From contig JAHFDK010000036.1 of assembly GCA_023249095.1 (NCBI GenBank), forward strand, positions 1 through 33,859: a DNA stretch of 33,859 nt, given 5' to 3'. Origin of the DNA: Candidatus Rokuibacteriota bacterium (GTDB taxonomy: Bacteria; Methylomirabilota; Methylomirabilia; Rokubacteriales; CSP1-6). Shown one piece after another: positions 7,754 through 15,423 of this stretch. Under the pieces are notes generated by a model. That model searched no databases, was not told the DNA's origin, and worked only from the letters and a program-made list of their open reading frames with translations. Both the position numbers and the translations under genes were made by a program. Numbering within the stretch: position 1 is the first letter of the stretch; every line of letters begins with the position of its first letter.

Positions 7754-9044
7754 GCGGCTCGCGGTCCCGCTCGACGCCCCGGACGCCCGCGACGCCGAGC
7801 TCGTGGGAGGCAAGGCCGCGACACTCGCCCGGCTGTTGCAAGCCGGTCTGCCGGTGCCCGACGGGATCTGCCTGGCCGCTGACGCCTACCGACTGCAGCG
7901 CGACGCGGCGGGCGTGTCACGGCCGGCCGAGCGCGTCGGCAGCGCCGACGACCCGTACGAGGCGCGTAGGCTCGCGCTCGAGGTGAGGCTCGGCTTCTTG
8001 CAGGGCCCGCTCGCAGCGCCGGTGGCCGAGGCGCTTGACACGGCTCACGCGCGAATGGCCGAGACGCCAGGACGGCTCCTTGCCGTGCGCTCCTCCGCGC
8101 TTCGCGAGGACGCGCCGGGGACCTCCTTCGCCGGGCAGTTCGACACGTTCCTGGGAATCGCCACTCGTGTGGACACGGTCACCGCGGTGCGCGCCTGCTG
8201 GGCGTGCCTCTGGTCCACGCGCGCGCTCAGATACATGCGGGCCCATGACGTGGACCCCGGGCACACGGCGATGGCCGTTGTCCTCCAGACGATCGTCGAG
8301 GCGCGCGCGGCGGGCGGAGCGCTCAGCCGCCCCGAGGACGGCGGTGCGGTCGTGACCGGGACGTGGGGGCTCGGCTCGGCGCTGGCTCAGGGCGACGTCG
8401 TTCCCGACCGCTGGACGCTCGCGCGCGATGGGTCGCTGGCGAGCGCGGATCCCGGGCGGAAGGACCGACTCGTCGTCGCGTCAGCCGCGGGCGGCGCTCG
8501 GCCAGAGGCGGTCGCCCCGGAGCTCGTTCATGCCCCGTGTCTGGCGCCGGCGGAGGTAGTGGAGCTCGGGCGGCTCGTGTCGCGAATCGAGTCCCTCGTC
8601 GGAGGGCCCGTCGAGGTCGAGTGGGCGAAGGACGAGGCCGGTTTCCACGTCCTCCAGGCGCGGCCGCTTCACGTCGAGCCCCGACACGCGCCCGACGAAG
8701 TGTGGCTCCGGCATCCCGGTCTCAGGGGTCAGCCGGCGGGCGTGGGCTGGGCGACGGGCCCGGCGTGCGTCGTGCTCCACGAGCACGACCTCGAGCACGT
8801 CAAGCTCGGCGACGTCCTCGTCACGCAGGTCGCCGGTCCGGCGCTGACGGCCGTCCTGCCGCGTGTCGCCGGCGTCGTCGCGGAGCTCGGCGGCAGCACG
8901 TCCCACCTGGCCGCCCTCGCGCGCGAGCGTGGCATTCCGGCGGTGCTCGGCGTCAGTGACGCGACCCGGAGGATTCCCGGGGGGGCGGTCGTCGCGGTCG
9001 ACGGCGTGACGGGGGTTGTCCGCTGGGAGATTATGTCGACCTGA
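7737..9044 (+). CDS. Minimal PEP-synthase-like phosphotransferase (ATP-grasp plus phosphohistidine domain)
   Basis: 435 residues from a TTG start inside the end of the dehydrogenase gene. The N-terminal ATP-grasp part matches the PPDK N-terminal domain (PF01326): VGGKAATLARLLQAGLPVPD, RSSALREDAPGTSFAGQFD, WGLGSALAQGDVVPD and VEVEWAKDEAGFHVLQARP. The C-terminal swivelling domain (PF00391) carries the phosphohistidine motif GGSTSHLAALARERGIPAV. The PEP/pyruvate-binding TIM barrel of PpsA and PPDK is absent, and there is no long central domain as in rifampin phosphotransferase. It can be expected to move a phosphate from ATP to the His, but the acceptor is unknown. The gene converges on the next one with a 14-bp overlap. 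Confidence 0.82.
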   Translation: MPRTSERLAVPLDAPDARDAELVGGKAATLARLLQAGLPVPDGICLAADAYRLQRDAAGVSRPAERVGSADDPYEARRLALEVRLGFLQGPLAAPVAEALDTAHARMAETPGRLLAVRSSALREDAPGTSFAGQFDTFLGIATRVDTVTAVRACWACLWSTRALRYMRAHDVDPGHTAMAVVLQTIVEARAAGGALSRPEDGGAVVTGTWGLGSALAQGDVVPDRWTLARDGSLASADPGRKDRLVVASAAGGARPEAVAPELVHAPCLAPAEVVELGRLVSRIESLVGGPVEVEWAKDEAGFHVLQARPLHVEPRHAPDEVWLRHPGLRGQPAGVGWATGPACVVLHEHDLEHVKLGDVLVTQVAGPALTAVLPRVAGVVAELGGSTSHLAALARERGIPAVLGVSDATRRIPGGAVVAVDGVTGVVRWEIMST

Positions 9045-9915
9045 GCCCCGCCATCTGCCGCAGCGTCGTGATGAGCGCGGCGAGGTCCTCGGCGCCGCGC
9101 CCGGCGGCGGCGGTCGCCGTGCAGAGCTGCTGGGTGAGGCTCGTCAGCGGCAGCGGTACGCCCAGGCGCTGCCCTTCTTCGAGCATGAGCCGGAAGTCCT
9201 TCAGGAAGAGGTCGAGCTTCATCTGGGGCTCGAAGCGTTCGTCGACCATCAGCGGGCCGCGCACCTCGACCATCTTCGAGGCGGCCGCGCTCTCGCGCAA
9301 GATGTCCAGGAGCGCCTGCGGGGCGAGCCCGCCCTTCTCGCCGAGGACGAGGGCCTCGGCCAGCGCGGCGGTGTTGAGGCCGACCAGGAGATTCGTCGCG
9401 AGCTTGGCGAGTGACGCGCTGCCGACCGGCCCCACGTGGATCGTCTTCCTCGCGATGGCCGCGAAGACGGCGCTGCACGCCTCCAGGCGCGCGGCGTCGC
9501 CGCCGACGAAGATCGTGCAGTCGCCGCGCTCGACCATGGCGCTCGTCCCGCTCATCGGCGCGTCGAGGAACCCGCGCCCGGCGGCCGCCGCGGCCTCGGC
9601 GAGGCGGCGCGTCAGGGTGGGGGAGATCGTGCTCATCTGGAGCAGGGTCGCCGAGCGCGGCATGACGTCCAGCAGCCCGCCGGCGCCGAGGATCACCGCC
9701 TCCACCGACTCGGGCGACGGCAAGATCGTGAAGACGGCGTCGGCGCTCGCCGCCGCGTCCTTGACGCTGGTCGCGGGCGTGAGTCCGCGGGGCGCGAGCC
9801 GCGCGAGCTGATCTGGGCGGCTGTCGTAGGCGCTCACCGCGAAGGCGGCCTCGAGAAGCCGGGAGGCGACCGCGCCGCCGAGGAGCCCGACGCCGATGAT
9901 CGCGATACGGTTCAT
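9031..9915 (-). CDS. NAD(P)-dependent beta-hydroxyacid dehydrogenase (3-hydroxyisobutyrate dehydrogenase-like)
   Basis: 294 residues from the ATG at 9913-9915 (MNRIAIIGVGLLGGAVASRL); the longer open frame upstream is not family-like. It shows the Rossmann motif GVGLLGGAVA, the substrate-binding signature FLDAPMSGTSAMVERG and the catalytic-lysine region GSASLAKLATNLLVG, with the helical C-terminal dimerisation domain following. Family members (PF03446/PF14833) oxidise 3-hydroxyisobutyrate, tartronate semialdehyde or related beta-hydroxyacids. It starts 10 bp after livF and is likely the last gene of the liv operon, which suggests it works on a product of the imported amino acid or acid. Confidence 0.88.
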   Translation of the reverse strand: MNRIAIIGVGLLGGAVASRLLEAAFAVSAYDSRPDQLARLAPRGLTPATSVKDAAASADAVFTILPSPESVEAVILGAGGLLDVMPRSATLLQMSTISPTLTRRLAEAAAAAGRGFLDAPMSGTSAMVERGDCTIFVGGDAARLEACSAVFAAIARKTIHVGPVGSASLAKLATNLLVGLNTAALAEALVLGEKGGLAPQALLDILRESAAASKMVEVRGPLMVDERFEPQMKLDLFLKDFRLMLEEGQRLGVPLPLTSLTQQLCTATAAAGRGAEDLAALITTLRQMAGLRST

Positions 9916-9925
9916 CTCGTGGCCC

Positions 9926-10621
9926 TCACAGTCCGAGATAGCGTGACTTGATCTCCTCGTTCCGCCACAGGGCGTCCGGCGCGCTCGAGTGAACGACCCG
10001 GCCACGCGAGAGGACATGGACATGATCGGCCACGCGGAGCGCCAGCGGCAGGTTCTGCTCCACGAGGAGGATCGACAGCCCCTGGGTCTTGAGGTTCTCG
10101 ATGACCCGGCCGACCTCGCGGACCAGGAGGGGCGCCAGGCCCTCGGTCGGCTCGTCCATCAGCAAGAGCTCCGGGTTGGTCGTCAGGGCGCGCGCGATGG
10201 CCAGCATCTGCTGCTCGCCGCCGGAGAGCTTACCCGCGCGGTGCGCTCCGCGCTCGCCCAGGCGCGGGAAGAGCTCGAGCACGCGCGCGATCGTCCAGGG
10301 GCCGCTGTTGGCCTTGGCGGCCACCGCGAGATTCTCGAGAACGGTCAACGAGGGAAAGACGCGACGCCCCTGCGGCACCAGTCCGAGCCCGAACGACACG
10401 GCCCGATTCGAGGGCCACGCCGTGATGTCCCGGCTCTTGAACAGCACCTGCCCCCGCCGGGGCGGCGTGAAGCCGATGATGGATCGGATGAGCGTGGTCT
10501 TGCCCATGCCGTTCCGCCCGAGGATGCCCACGACCTGGCCGCGCGCCATGCTCAGGGACACGCCCTGCAGCACGTGGCTGTCCCCGTAGTAGGTGTGGAT
10601 GTCACGCACCTCGAGCATCAC
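9926..10621 (-). CDS. livF: Branched-chain-type ABC importer ATPase LivF
   Basis: 231 residues with all ABC ATPase motifs: Walker A GRNGMGKTT, Q-loop region GLVPQGRRVFP, signature LSGGEQQ, Walker B LLLMDEPTEGL and the switch His in LLVEQN. QGRRVFPSLTVLENL and the C-terminal SRYLGL are characteristic of LivF. It energises uptake of branched-chain amino acids or, in many environmental bacteria, amides, urea or aromatic acids, together with LivG, LivH, LivM and a binding protein. Its ATG overlaps the livG stop by 4 bp, pointing to translational coupling. Confidence 0.93.
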   Translation of the reverse strand: MMLEVRDIHTYYGDSHVLQGVSLSMARGQVVGILGRNGMGKTTLIRSIIGFTPPRRGQVLFKSRDITAWPSNRAVSFGLGLVPQGRRVFPSLTVLENLAVAAKANSGPWTIARVLELFPRLGERGAHRAGKLSGGEQQMLAIARALTTNPELLLMDEPTEGLAPLLVREVGRVIENLKTQGLSILLVEQNLPLALRVADHVHVLSRGRVVHSSAPDALWRNEEIKSRYLGL

Positions 10622-11373
10622 GGCGTTCCCAGGTAGATCTCCTGCACGAGCGAGCTCGCCTTGACCTCGTGCGCGAGACCGTCGGCGACGACCTTGCCGT
10701 AGTGCAAGACGGTGATCCGGTCGGTGAGCGCAAACGCGACGTCCATGTCGTGCTCGATCACCAGCAGCGTGATGGCGGGATCGAGGTCCTTCAGGAGCGC
10801 GGTCATCGCGTGGGACTCCGCCGGCGAGAGCCCCGCGGTGGGCTCGTCAAGCAGCAGCAGCCGGGGCGCGCCGGCCAGCGCCAGCGCGATCTCGAGCTGG
10901 CGCTGCTCCCCGTGCGAGAGGTTCCGCACCGCTTCGCTCTCCTTGTCGTCGAGCCCGACCGCGGCGAGCACGGCCCGCGCGCGCGCGAAGAAGGCGGGAT
11001 AGCGGCGGAGACCGCGGTGCAGATGGAACTTGGCCGGCGTCAGGGCCTGGACCGCGAGAAGGCAGTTCTCGAGGGCGGTGAGGCGGGGGAAGAGATTGGT
11101 GATCTGGTACGTGCGGGCCAGGCCGAGCGCGGCGCGCCGATGAGGCGAGAAGCGCGTGACATCCCGGCCGAACAGGACGATGCGCCCGTCGGTCGGCCGG
11201 GTCTCGCCGCTGATCAAGCTGAACAGGGTCGTCTTGCCCGCGCCGTTCGGGCCGATGATGGCGCGGCGCTCGCCCGACCCCACGGCGAGACTCACGCCGT
11301 CCAGCGCGCGGAGCCCGCCGAACTCCTTCGAGAGGTCGGTCAGGCTCAGCGCGGGGAGGGGTGATCCCGTCAT
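10618..11373 (-). CDS. livG: Branched-chain-type ABC importer ATPase LivG
   Basis: 251 residues. Walker A GPNGAGKTT, signature LSHGEQRQLEIALALA, Walker B LLLLDEPTAGLSP and switch His in LLVIEHDMDVAF are all present; LARTYQITNLFPRLTALEN is typical of LivG. It forms the heterodimeric ATPase with LivF. It follows the livK stop by 16 bp and overlaps livF by 4 bp. Confidence 0.93.
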   Translation of the reverse strand: MTGSPLPALSLTDLSKEFGGLRALDGVSLAVGSGERRAIIGPNGAGKTTLFSLISGETRPTDGRIVLFGRDVTRFSPHRRAALGLARTYQITNLFPRLTALENCLLAVQALTPAKFHLHRGLRRYPAFFARARAVLAAVGLDDKESEAVRNLSHGEQRQLEIALALAGAPRLLLLDEPTAGLSPAESHAMTALLKDLDPAITLLVIEHDMDVAFALTDRITVLHYGKVVADGLAHEVKASSLVQEIYLGTP

Positions 11374-11389
11374 GTCGCTCGCACGGCCA

Positions 11390-12631
11390 TCAGCAGTGCT
11401 TGCACGCCGGGAAGTTCCGGTCGTAGACGGGCTGCTTCAAGAACTCCTCCGGCTTGTACTTCCCGAACTGGGAGACGGCCGGGAATGTGTGGATCACCGT
11501 GTTCCACAGCTCGCCGTCCTTTTTCTCGACCTTTCGGATGTAGATGTTCTGGATCGGATTGCCGTGGGCGTCCAGCTTGATGGGTCCCCGGGGCGCGTCA
11601 GGGACCTCCACCTTGCGGAGGGCGACGAGGAACTTCTCACGGTCCTCGACGTTGCCATCGACCATCTTGGCCGCCTCGTTGATCCAGCGACCGGTGGTAT
11701 AGCACGTCTCCGAGTAATACGACGGGACCTTGCCGTACTTCGCGCGGTACTCCTTCACGAAGCGCTTGTTCGCCGGGGTATCGAGGGCCGCGCTGTAGAT
11801 GAGCGGGCTGATTCCCCCGATGGCCTCGTCGCCGAGCGAGGGCAGGACGAACTCGTCGAACGTCGTGCCGCCGCCGATGAGGGGCAGCTTCGCCTTCAGC
11901 CCCGCGTCCTGGTACTGCTTGGGAAATCGGAGGGCCGAGATCGAGACCATCAAGGCGAAGACGGCATCGGCGTCCCGGCGGATCTGCGACAGGTAGGGCG
12001 CAAAATCGGTGGTGTTGAGCGGTGCCCACAGCTTCTGGATGACCTGTCCGCCACTCTCCTCGAACGTCTTCTGGAAGCCTCCGATGACCTCCCAGCCGAA
12101 GGCGTAGTCGATCCCGATCGCCACGACCCGCTTGTAGCCGAGGGTCTTCGCGACGTACTCCCCGAAGGGGTGCGAAGGCTGGCTCGACGTCCATCCGTTT
12201 CGCACCACCCACTTGGCGGGCTTTCGCTGCGTCAGGTCGTCCGCCGCCATGACGGGATAGAGCATCGGGATTCCGTACTGGTCCACCTTCGGCGCCAGCG
12301 CGTACCCCACGTGAGCGAAGAGGCCACCCGCGAGGACGTGGACCCGGTCGCTCTCCACCAGCTTGGCGAGCTTGGTCAGGGCGATGTTGGGCTGGCCCTG
12401 GGTGTCCTCGACGATGACCTCCACCTTCCGACCGGCGATCTGGTTACCGTTCTCCTCCAGCCACATCGTCAGGCCGTTGACCATGTCCTTGCCGATCTGG
12501 GCGGCGCCGCCAGTCATCGGCGCGAGGAAGCCGATCTTGATCGGCCCCTTTTGAGCCCACGCCGACCCGGGCTCCCCGATCGCGACCAGCACCAGCGTCA
12601 TCAGGACCGAGACGACCACTTTCTTGCCCAT
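11390..12631 (-). CDS. livK: ABC importer substrate-binding protein (LivK-like), internal start within the livM-livK frame
   Basis: 413 residues from an ATG at 12629-12631. It begins with a signal peptide (KKVVVSVLMTLVLVAIG, cleavage after GSAWA) and continues with the type-1 periplasmic-binding fold of the Leu/Ile/Val-binding family (PF13458): KIGFLAPMTGGAAQIGKD, VEVIVEDTQGQPN, LAGGLFAHVGYALAP, then ETCYTTGRWINEAAKM. It ends with two cysteines (ACKHC). A Shine-Dalgarno AAAGGAG lies 8 nt before the ATG, so it is probably made as a separate protein even though the frame is continuous with livM. The ligand is unpredictable; the relatives are closer to the amide/urea and aromatic-acid binders than to classic LivJ, as far as can be judged by eye. 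Confidence 0.88.
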   Translation of the reverse strand: MGKKVVVSVLMTLVLVAIGEPGSAWAQKGPIKIGFLAPMTGGAAQIGKDMVNGLTMWLEENGNQIAGRKVEVIVEDTQGQPNIALTKLAKLVESDRVHVLAGGLFAHVGYALAPKVDQYGIPMLYPVMAADDLTQRKPAKWVVRNGWTSSQPSHPFGEYVAKTLGYKRVVAIGIDYAFGWEVIGGFQKTFEESGGQVIQKLWAPLNTTDFAPYLSQIRRDADAVFALMVSISALRFPKQYQDAGLKAKLPLIGGGTTFDEFVLPSLGDEAIGGISPLIYSAALDTPANKRFVKEYRAKYGKVPSYYSETCYTTGRWINEAAKMVDGNVEDREKFLVALRKVEVPDAPRGPIKLDAHGNPIQNIYIRKVEKKDGELWNTVIHTFPAVSQFGKYKPEEFLKQPVYDRNFPACKHC

Positions 12632-13582
12632 GGCTCGCTCTCCTTTCGTCCACTGTCTCAAGGCTCCCACGATGCCTTCGGGCGCGTACACGATCGTGCC
12701 GATGTATACGCCGCCCAGGATCAGGAGCCACCGATGCGTGTACACCGACACGAGATTCTTCAGGCCTACGATAACGGCCGCGCCCAGTGCTGGCCCGAGG
12801 AGAGTCCCGCGACCGCCGAGCGCGACCATCAAAAGGATCTCTACCGACGTCGCGAGCTCGAGGTCGGCCGGACTGACGAAACCGTTGTAGTACGCCCACA
12901 ACACACCAGCGAACCCACCGACGCCTCCCGCGATCACGAACCCGATGTATTTGTGCAACCACACGTGATAGCCGAGCGTCCGCATGCGGGACTCGCTCTC
13001 GCGGATGCCCACGAGGGTGTGCCCGAACGGAGACCGGACAATCGTCTGCAGCAGGCCGAGGGCCAGGAGGAAACCGGCGAAGGCGAGATAGTAGAACGAG
13101 ATTCCCTGGGTGAAGGACCACGGGAGCCCGAGGTCGGGGCGCGGGACACTGGAGATGCCGTTGTCTCCCTGCGTCATCGACACCCACCGGTGGGCCAGGC
13201 CCCACACGACCATGCCGAGCGCCAGCGTGATCATGAGGAAGTAGACGCCGGTCGCGCGCAGGGCCACCAGGCCGAAGATCGCGGCGACCGCCGTCGCCAG
13301 CAGAACGCCGACCACGAGCGTGACCCAGAATCCGGCGCCGTGCCGCGTGGCCAGGATCCCGACGCTGTACGCGCCGAGTCCCAGGTAGGCGGCGTGTCCC
13401 AGCGAGGCCAGGCCAGTGTAACCGAGGATGATGTCGAGGCTCATGGCCAGCACCGCGTAGATCACCGCCTGGGTGAGCAGCGCGAGCAGGAACGACGAGA
13501 CGAGCGGAGGGGCCACGAGCAATGCCAGAAACGCGATGACGATCGCGATCCGCGGTGTGCTCGGCGGCAGCACGCCGCGCAC
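11390..13582 (-). CDS. livM: Branched-chain-type ABC permease LivM, in-frame with the downstream LivK-like protein (730-residue ORF)
   Basis: The frame opens with a GTG at 13582 and encodes a LivM permease in residues about 1-317: multiple hydrophobic helices, AMSLDIILGYTGLASLGHAA near the start, GIRESESRMRTLGY and the permease loop VALGGRGTLLGPALGA. A LivM would normally stop after YAPEGIVGALR; here the frame runs through QWTKGERA straight into the signal peptide of the substrate-binding protein with no stop codon. The livM part proper is 12632-13582. Either the stop was lost and a permease-binding-protein fusion is made, or the downstream gene is initiated separately from its own Shine-Dalgarno, or both. 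The start overlaps the livH stop by one base. Confidence 0.85.
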   Translation of the reverse strand: MRGVLPPSTPRIAIVIAFLALLVAPPLVSSFLLALLTQAVIYAVLAMSLDIILGYTGLASLGHAAYLGLGAYSVGILATRHGAGFWVTLVVGVLLATAVAAIFGLVALRATGVYFLMITLALGMVVWGLAHRWVSMTQGDNGISSVPRPDLGLPWSFTQGISFYYLAFAGFLLALGLLQTIVRSPFGHTLVGIRESESRMRTLGYHVWLHKYIGFVIAGGVGGFAGVLWAYYNGFVSPADLELATSVEILLMVALGGRGTLLGPALGAAVIVGLKNLVSVYTHRWLLILGGVYIGTIVYAPEGIVGALRQWTKGERAMGKKVVVSVLMTLVLVAIGEPGSAWAQKGPIKIGFLAPMTGGAAQIGKDMVNGLTMWLEENGNQIAGRKVEVIVEDTQGQPNIALTKLAKLVESDRVHVLAGGLFAHVGYALAPKVDQYGIPMLYPVMAADDLTQRKPAKWVVRNGWTSSQPSHPFGEYVAKTLGYKRVVAIGIDYAFGWEVIGGFQKTFEESGGQVIQKLWAPLNTTDFAPYLSQIRRDADAVFALMVSISALRFPKQYQDAGLKAKLPLIGGGTTFDEFVLPSLGDEAIGGISPLIYSAALDTPANKRFVKEYRAKYGKVPSYYSETCYTTGRWINEAAKMVDGNVEDREKFLVALRKVEVPDAPRGPIKLDAHGNPIQNIYIRKVEKKDGELWNTVIHTFPAVSQFGKYKPEEFLKQPVYDRNFPACKHC

Positions 13583-14436
13583 TACGCGCGACCGAAGAGG
13601 CCCGTCGGCCGCACGGCCAGGATCGCCGCCATCGGGGCAAACAGCGTGAAATACGAGAGCTCGGGGAAAAGCGCCTTGCCGAAGTTGTCGAGCAGTCCCA
13701 CCAGGAGGCTCCCGATCAGGGCCCCCTTGAGACTGCCCATGCCGCCGACGATGACGACCACGAAGGCGTACGGCAGAATCTCGAAGTCGGCGCCTGGATA
13801 CACGCCGACGAAGCCCCCCGCCACCACGCCCGCCAGGGCCGCCAGCGTCGCGCCGAGCGCGAACACCGCCATCGAGATCAGATGAACGTTGATACCGACC
13901 CCGCGCGCCATCTCGGGGTCGTCCACGGTCGCCCGGATCATCGCGCCGATGCGTGTCCGCTCGAGGGCGAGCCAGAGAGTCAGGGCGACGATCACGGCGA
14001 CCACGACGATGAAGATACGGTACACGGGGAAGTAGAGCTGTCCCACCACGTACGATCCGGAGAGCGCAGGTGGGATCGGGATCGTGTACGGATCACCGCC
14101 CCAGAGCACCAGGGCCAGGTCCTGGAAGATGAGCGCGAAGCCCATCGTGGTGAGCACCTGGCCCAGCTCCTGTCCGCTCAGGCGTTTGAGGAACGCGTTC
14201 CACTCAGCGATACCGACGAGCGCAATCGCGAGCGCGCCCACGACGACCGCGAGGAGGAAGCTGCCGCTGCGCCAGATCACCGTCAAGGCGACGTAGCCGC
14301 CCAGCAGGTAATAGGATCCGTGGGTCATGTTGACGATGCGCATCATGCCGAAGATGAGCGAGAGGCCTCCCGCGAGGAGAAAGAGCAGGGCGCCGTACGA
14401 CACGCCGTTGAAGAGCTGGCTGATCCAGAAGTCCAC
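13582..14436 (-). CDS. livH: Branched-chain-type ABC permease LivH
   Basis: 284 residues from a GTG at 14434-14436. A polytopic membrane protein with LivH landmarks: NGVSYGALLFLLAGGLSLIFG at the N-terminus, then MRIVNMTHGSYYLLGGY, ALERTRIGAMIRATVDDPEMA (the ATPase-contact loop) and VVIVGGMGSLKGALIGSLLVG near the end. It pairs with LivM to make the membrane channel of the importer. It is the first gene of the operon livH-livM/livK-livG-livF-9031 gene; the gene order with livK between livM and livG is less usual than livK at the front. Confidence 0.92.
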   Translation of the reverse strand: MDFWISQLFNGVSYGALLFLLAGGLSLIFGMMRIVNMTHGSYYLLGGYVALTVIWRSGSFLLAVVVGALAIALVGIAEWNAFLKRLSGQELGQVLTTMGFALIFQDLALVLWGGDPYTIPIPPALSGSYVVGQLYFPVYRIFIVVVAVIVALTLWLALERTRIGAMIRATVDDPEMARGVGINVHLISMAVFALGATLAALAGVVAGGFVGVYPGADFEILPYAFVVVIVGGMGSLKGALIGSLLVGLLDNFGKALFPELSYFTLFAPMAAILAVRPTGLFGRA

Positions 14437-14500
14437 GACGCCGGTCAGCGTCGCAGGAGTCGAGGCGCGTTGCCGCCGAGGGGGCCGGTCACGGCTGGTG

Positions 14501-14513
14501 ATTGTACTATAGG
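14501..14513. promoter_or_regulatory. Candidate bidirectional -10 region between livH and the deacetylase gene
   Basis: This AT-rich island lies in an otherwise GC-rich 117-bp divergent intergenic region (14437-14553). Read on the minus strand it gives TACAAT, a near-consensus -10 about 65 nt before livH; on the plus strand TACTAT could serve the deacetylase gene, whose AGGAGG (14543-14548) and GTG start (14554) follow. No clear -35 was seen. Confidence 0.35.
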
Positions 14514-14553
14514 CCCATCCTGCGTTTGCACCGCCTGATCACAGGAGGCACGC

Positions 14554-15423
14554 GTGAGACTGCCCCACGAGCGCTTCGACTATTCGCCGCTCGCCGCCCG
14601 GCGCCCCTGGAAGCTTCCCCGGGGAGCCCGCATCGCCGTGTGGACGATCGTCAACGTGGAGGAGTGGGACATCGAGAAGCCGATGCCCCGGGGGGTCCTG
14701 TCCGCCCCGCAGGGCGTCACGACGGTACCCGACGTGCCCAACTGGGCGTGGCACGACTACGGAATGCGTGTCGGGTTCTGGCGGATGCTCGAGGCCCTCG
14801 AAAAACGCAAGATCCGCGCGACGACCGCCATCAACGCCAATGTCTGCCGGTCCTACGAGCCCGTCGCGCGAGCGATGCTGGACGCGGGCTGGGAGTTCAT
14901 GGGCCACGGCGTGAAGCAGGGGGCGATGCACCTGGTACCCGACCAGCGCGAAGAGATCCGCACGGCCATCAAGATCCTCCGCGAGTTCACCGGCAAGAAC
15001 CCCAAAGGCTGGCTCGGGCCCGGACTGACCGAGACGTGGGAGACGCTCGACGTCCTGGCCGACGAAGGCATCGAGTACGTGTCGGACTGGGTCAATGACG
15101 ACCAGCCCTACGAGATCAAGACGACCACCCGCGCGCTCGTGTCGGTGCCCTACACGCTCGAGCTGAACGACATCCCGATGATGCTCATCCAGCATCACGA
15201 GTCGACCGCCTGGCTCGATCGGGTGCGAGACCAGTTCGACCGGCTCTACCTGGAAGGCGCCAAAAACCCTCGCGTCATGGCGATCGCCGTGCACCCCTAC
15301 ATCCACGGCGTGCCCCATCGGATCAAGTACTTTGAGGCGGCCTACGACTACATCCGACGGCACAAGGGCGTCTGGATGACGACGGGCGAGGAGATCTACG
15401 AGTGGTTCAAGCGCGGGCGATGA
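14554..15423 (+). CDS. Polysaccharide deacetylase family protein (PuuE allantoinase-like)
   Basis: 289 residues from GTG at 14554, with AGGAGG five bases upstream. It belongs to the NodB-homology carbohydrate esterase 4 superfamily (PF01522) and resembles its PuuE-like cofactor-poor branch: the N-terminal metal motif TFDDG is replaced by IVNVEEWD, while GHGVKQGAMH supplies an HxxxxxxH-like pair and GWLGPGLTETWETLDVLADEG is characteristic. PuuE-like enzymes hydrolyse allantoin or other cyclic amides rather than sugars. Its position divergent from a liv-type importer supports a role in nitrogen-compound catabolism, but the substrate is inferred. The 3' end overlaps the opposing gene by 17 bp. 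Confidence 0.85.
   Translation: MRLPHERFDYSPLAARRPWKLPRGARIAVWTIVNVEEWDIEKPMPRGVLSAPQGVTTVPDVPNWAWHDYGMRVGFWRMLEALEKRKIRATTAINANVCRSYEPVARAMLDAGWEFMGHGVKQGAMHLVPDQREEIRTAIKILREFTGKNPKGWLGPGLTETWETLDVLADEGIEYVSDWVNDDQPYEIKTTTRALVSVPYTLELNDIPMMLIQHHESTAWLDRVRDQFDRLYLEGAKNPRVMAIAVHPYIHGVPHRIKYFEAAYDYIRRHKGVWMTTGEEIYEWFKRGR

Noticed and set aside
11156..13885. 909-codon open frame on the plus strand
   Set aside because: It is entirely antisense to the liv operon, is rich in Arg, Asp and His as expected from GC-driven shadow frames, and has no recognisable domain.
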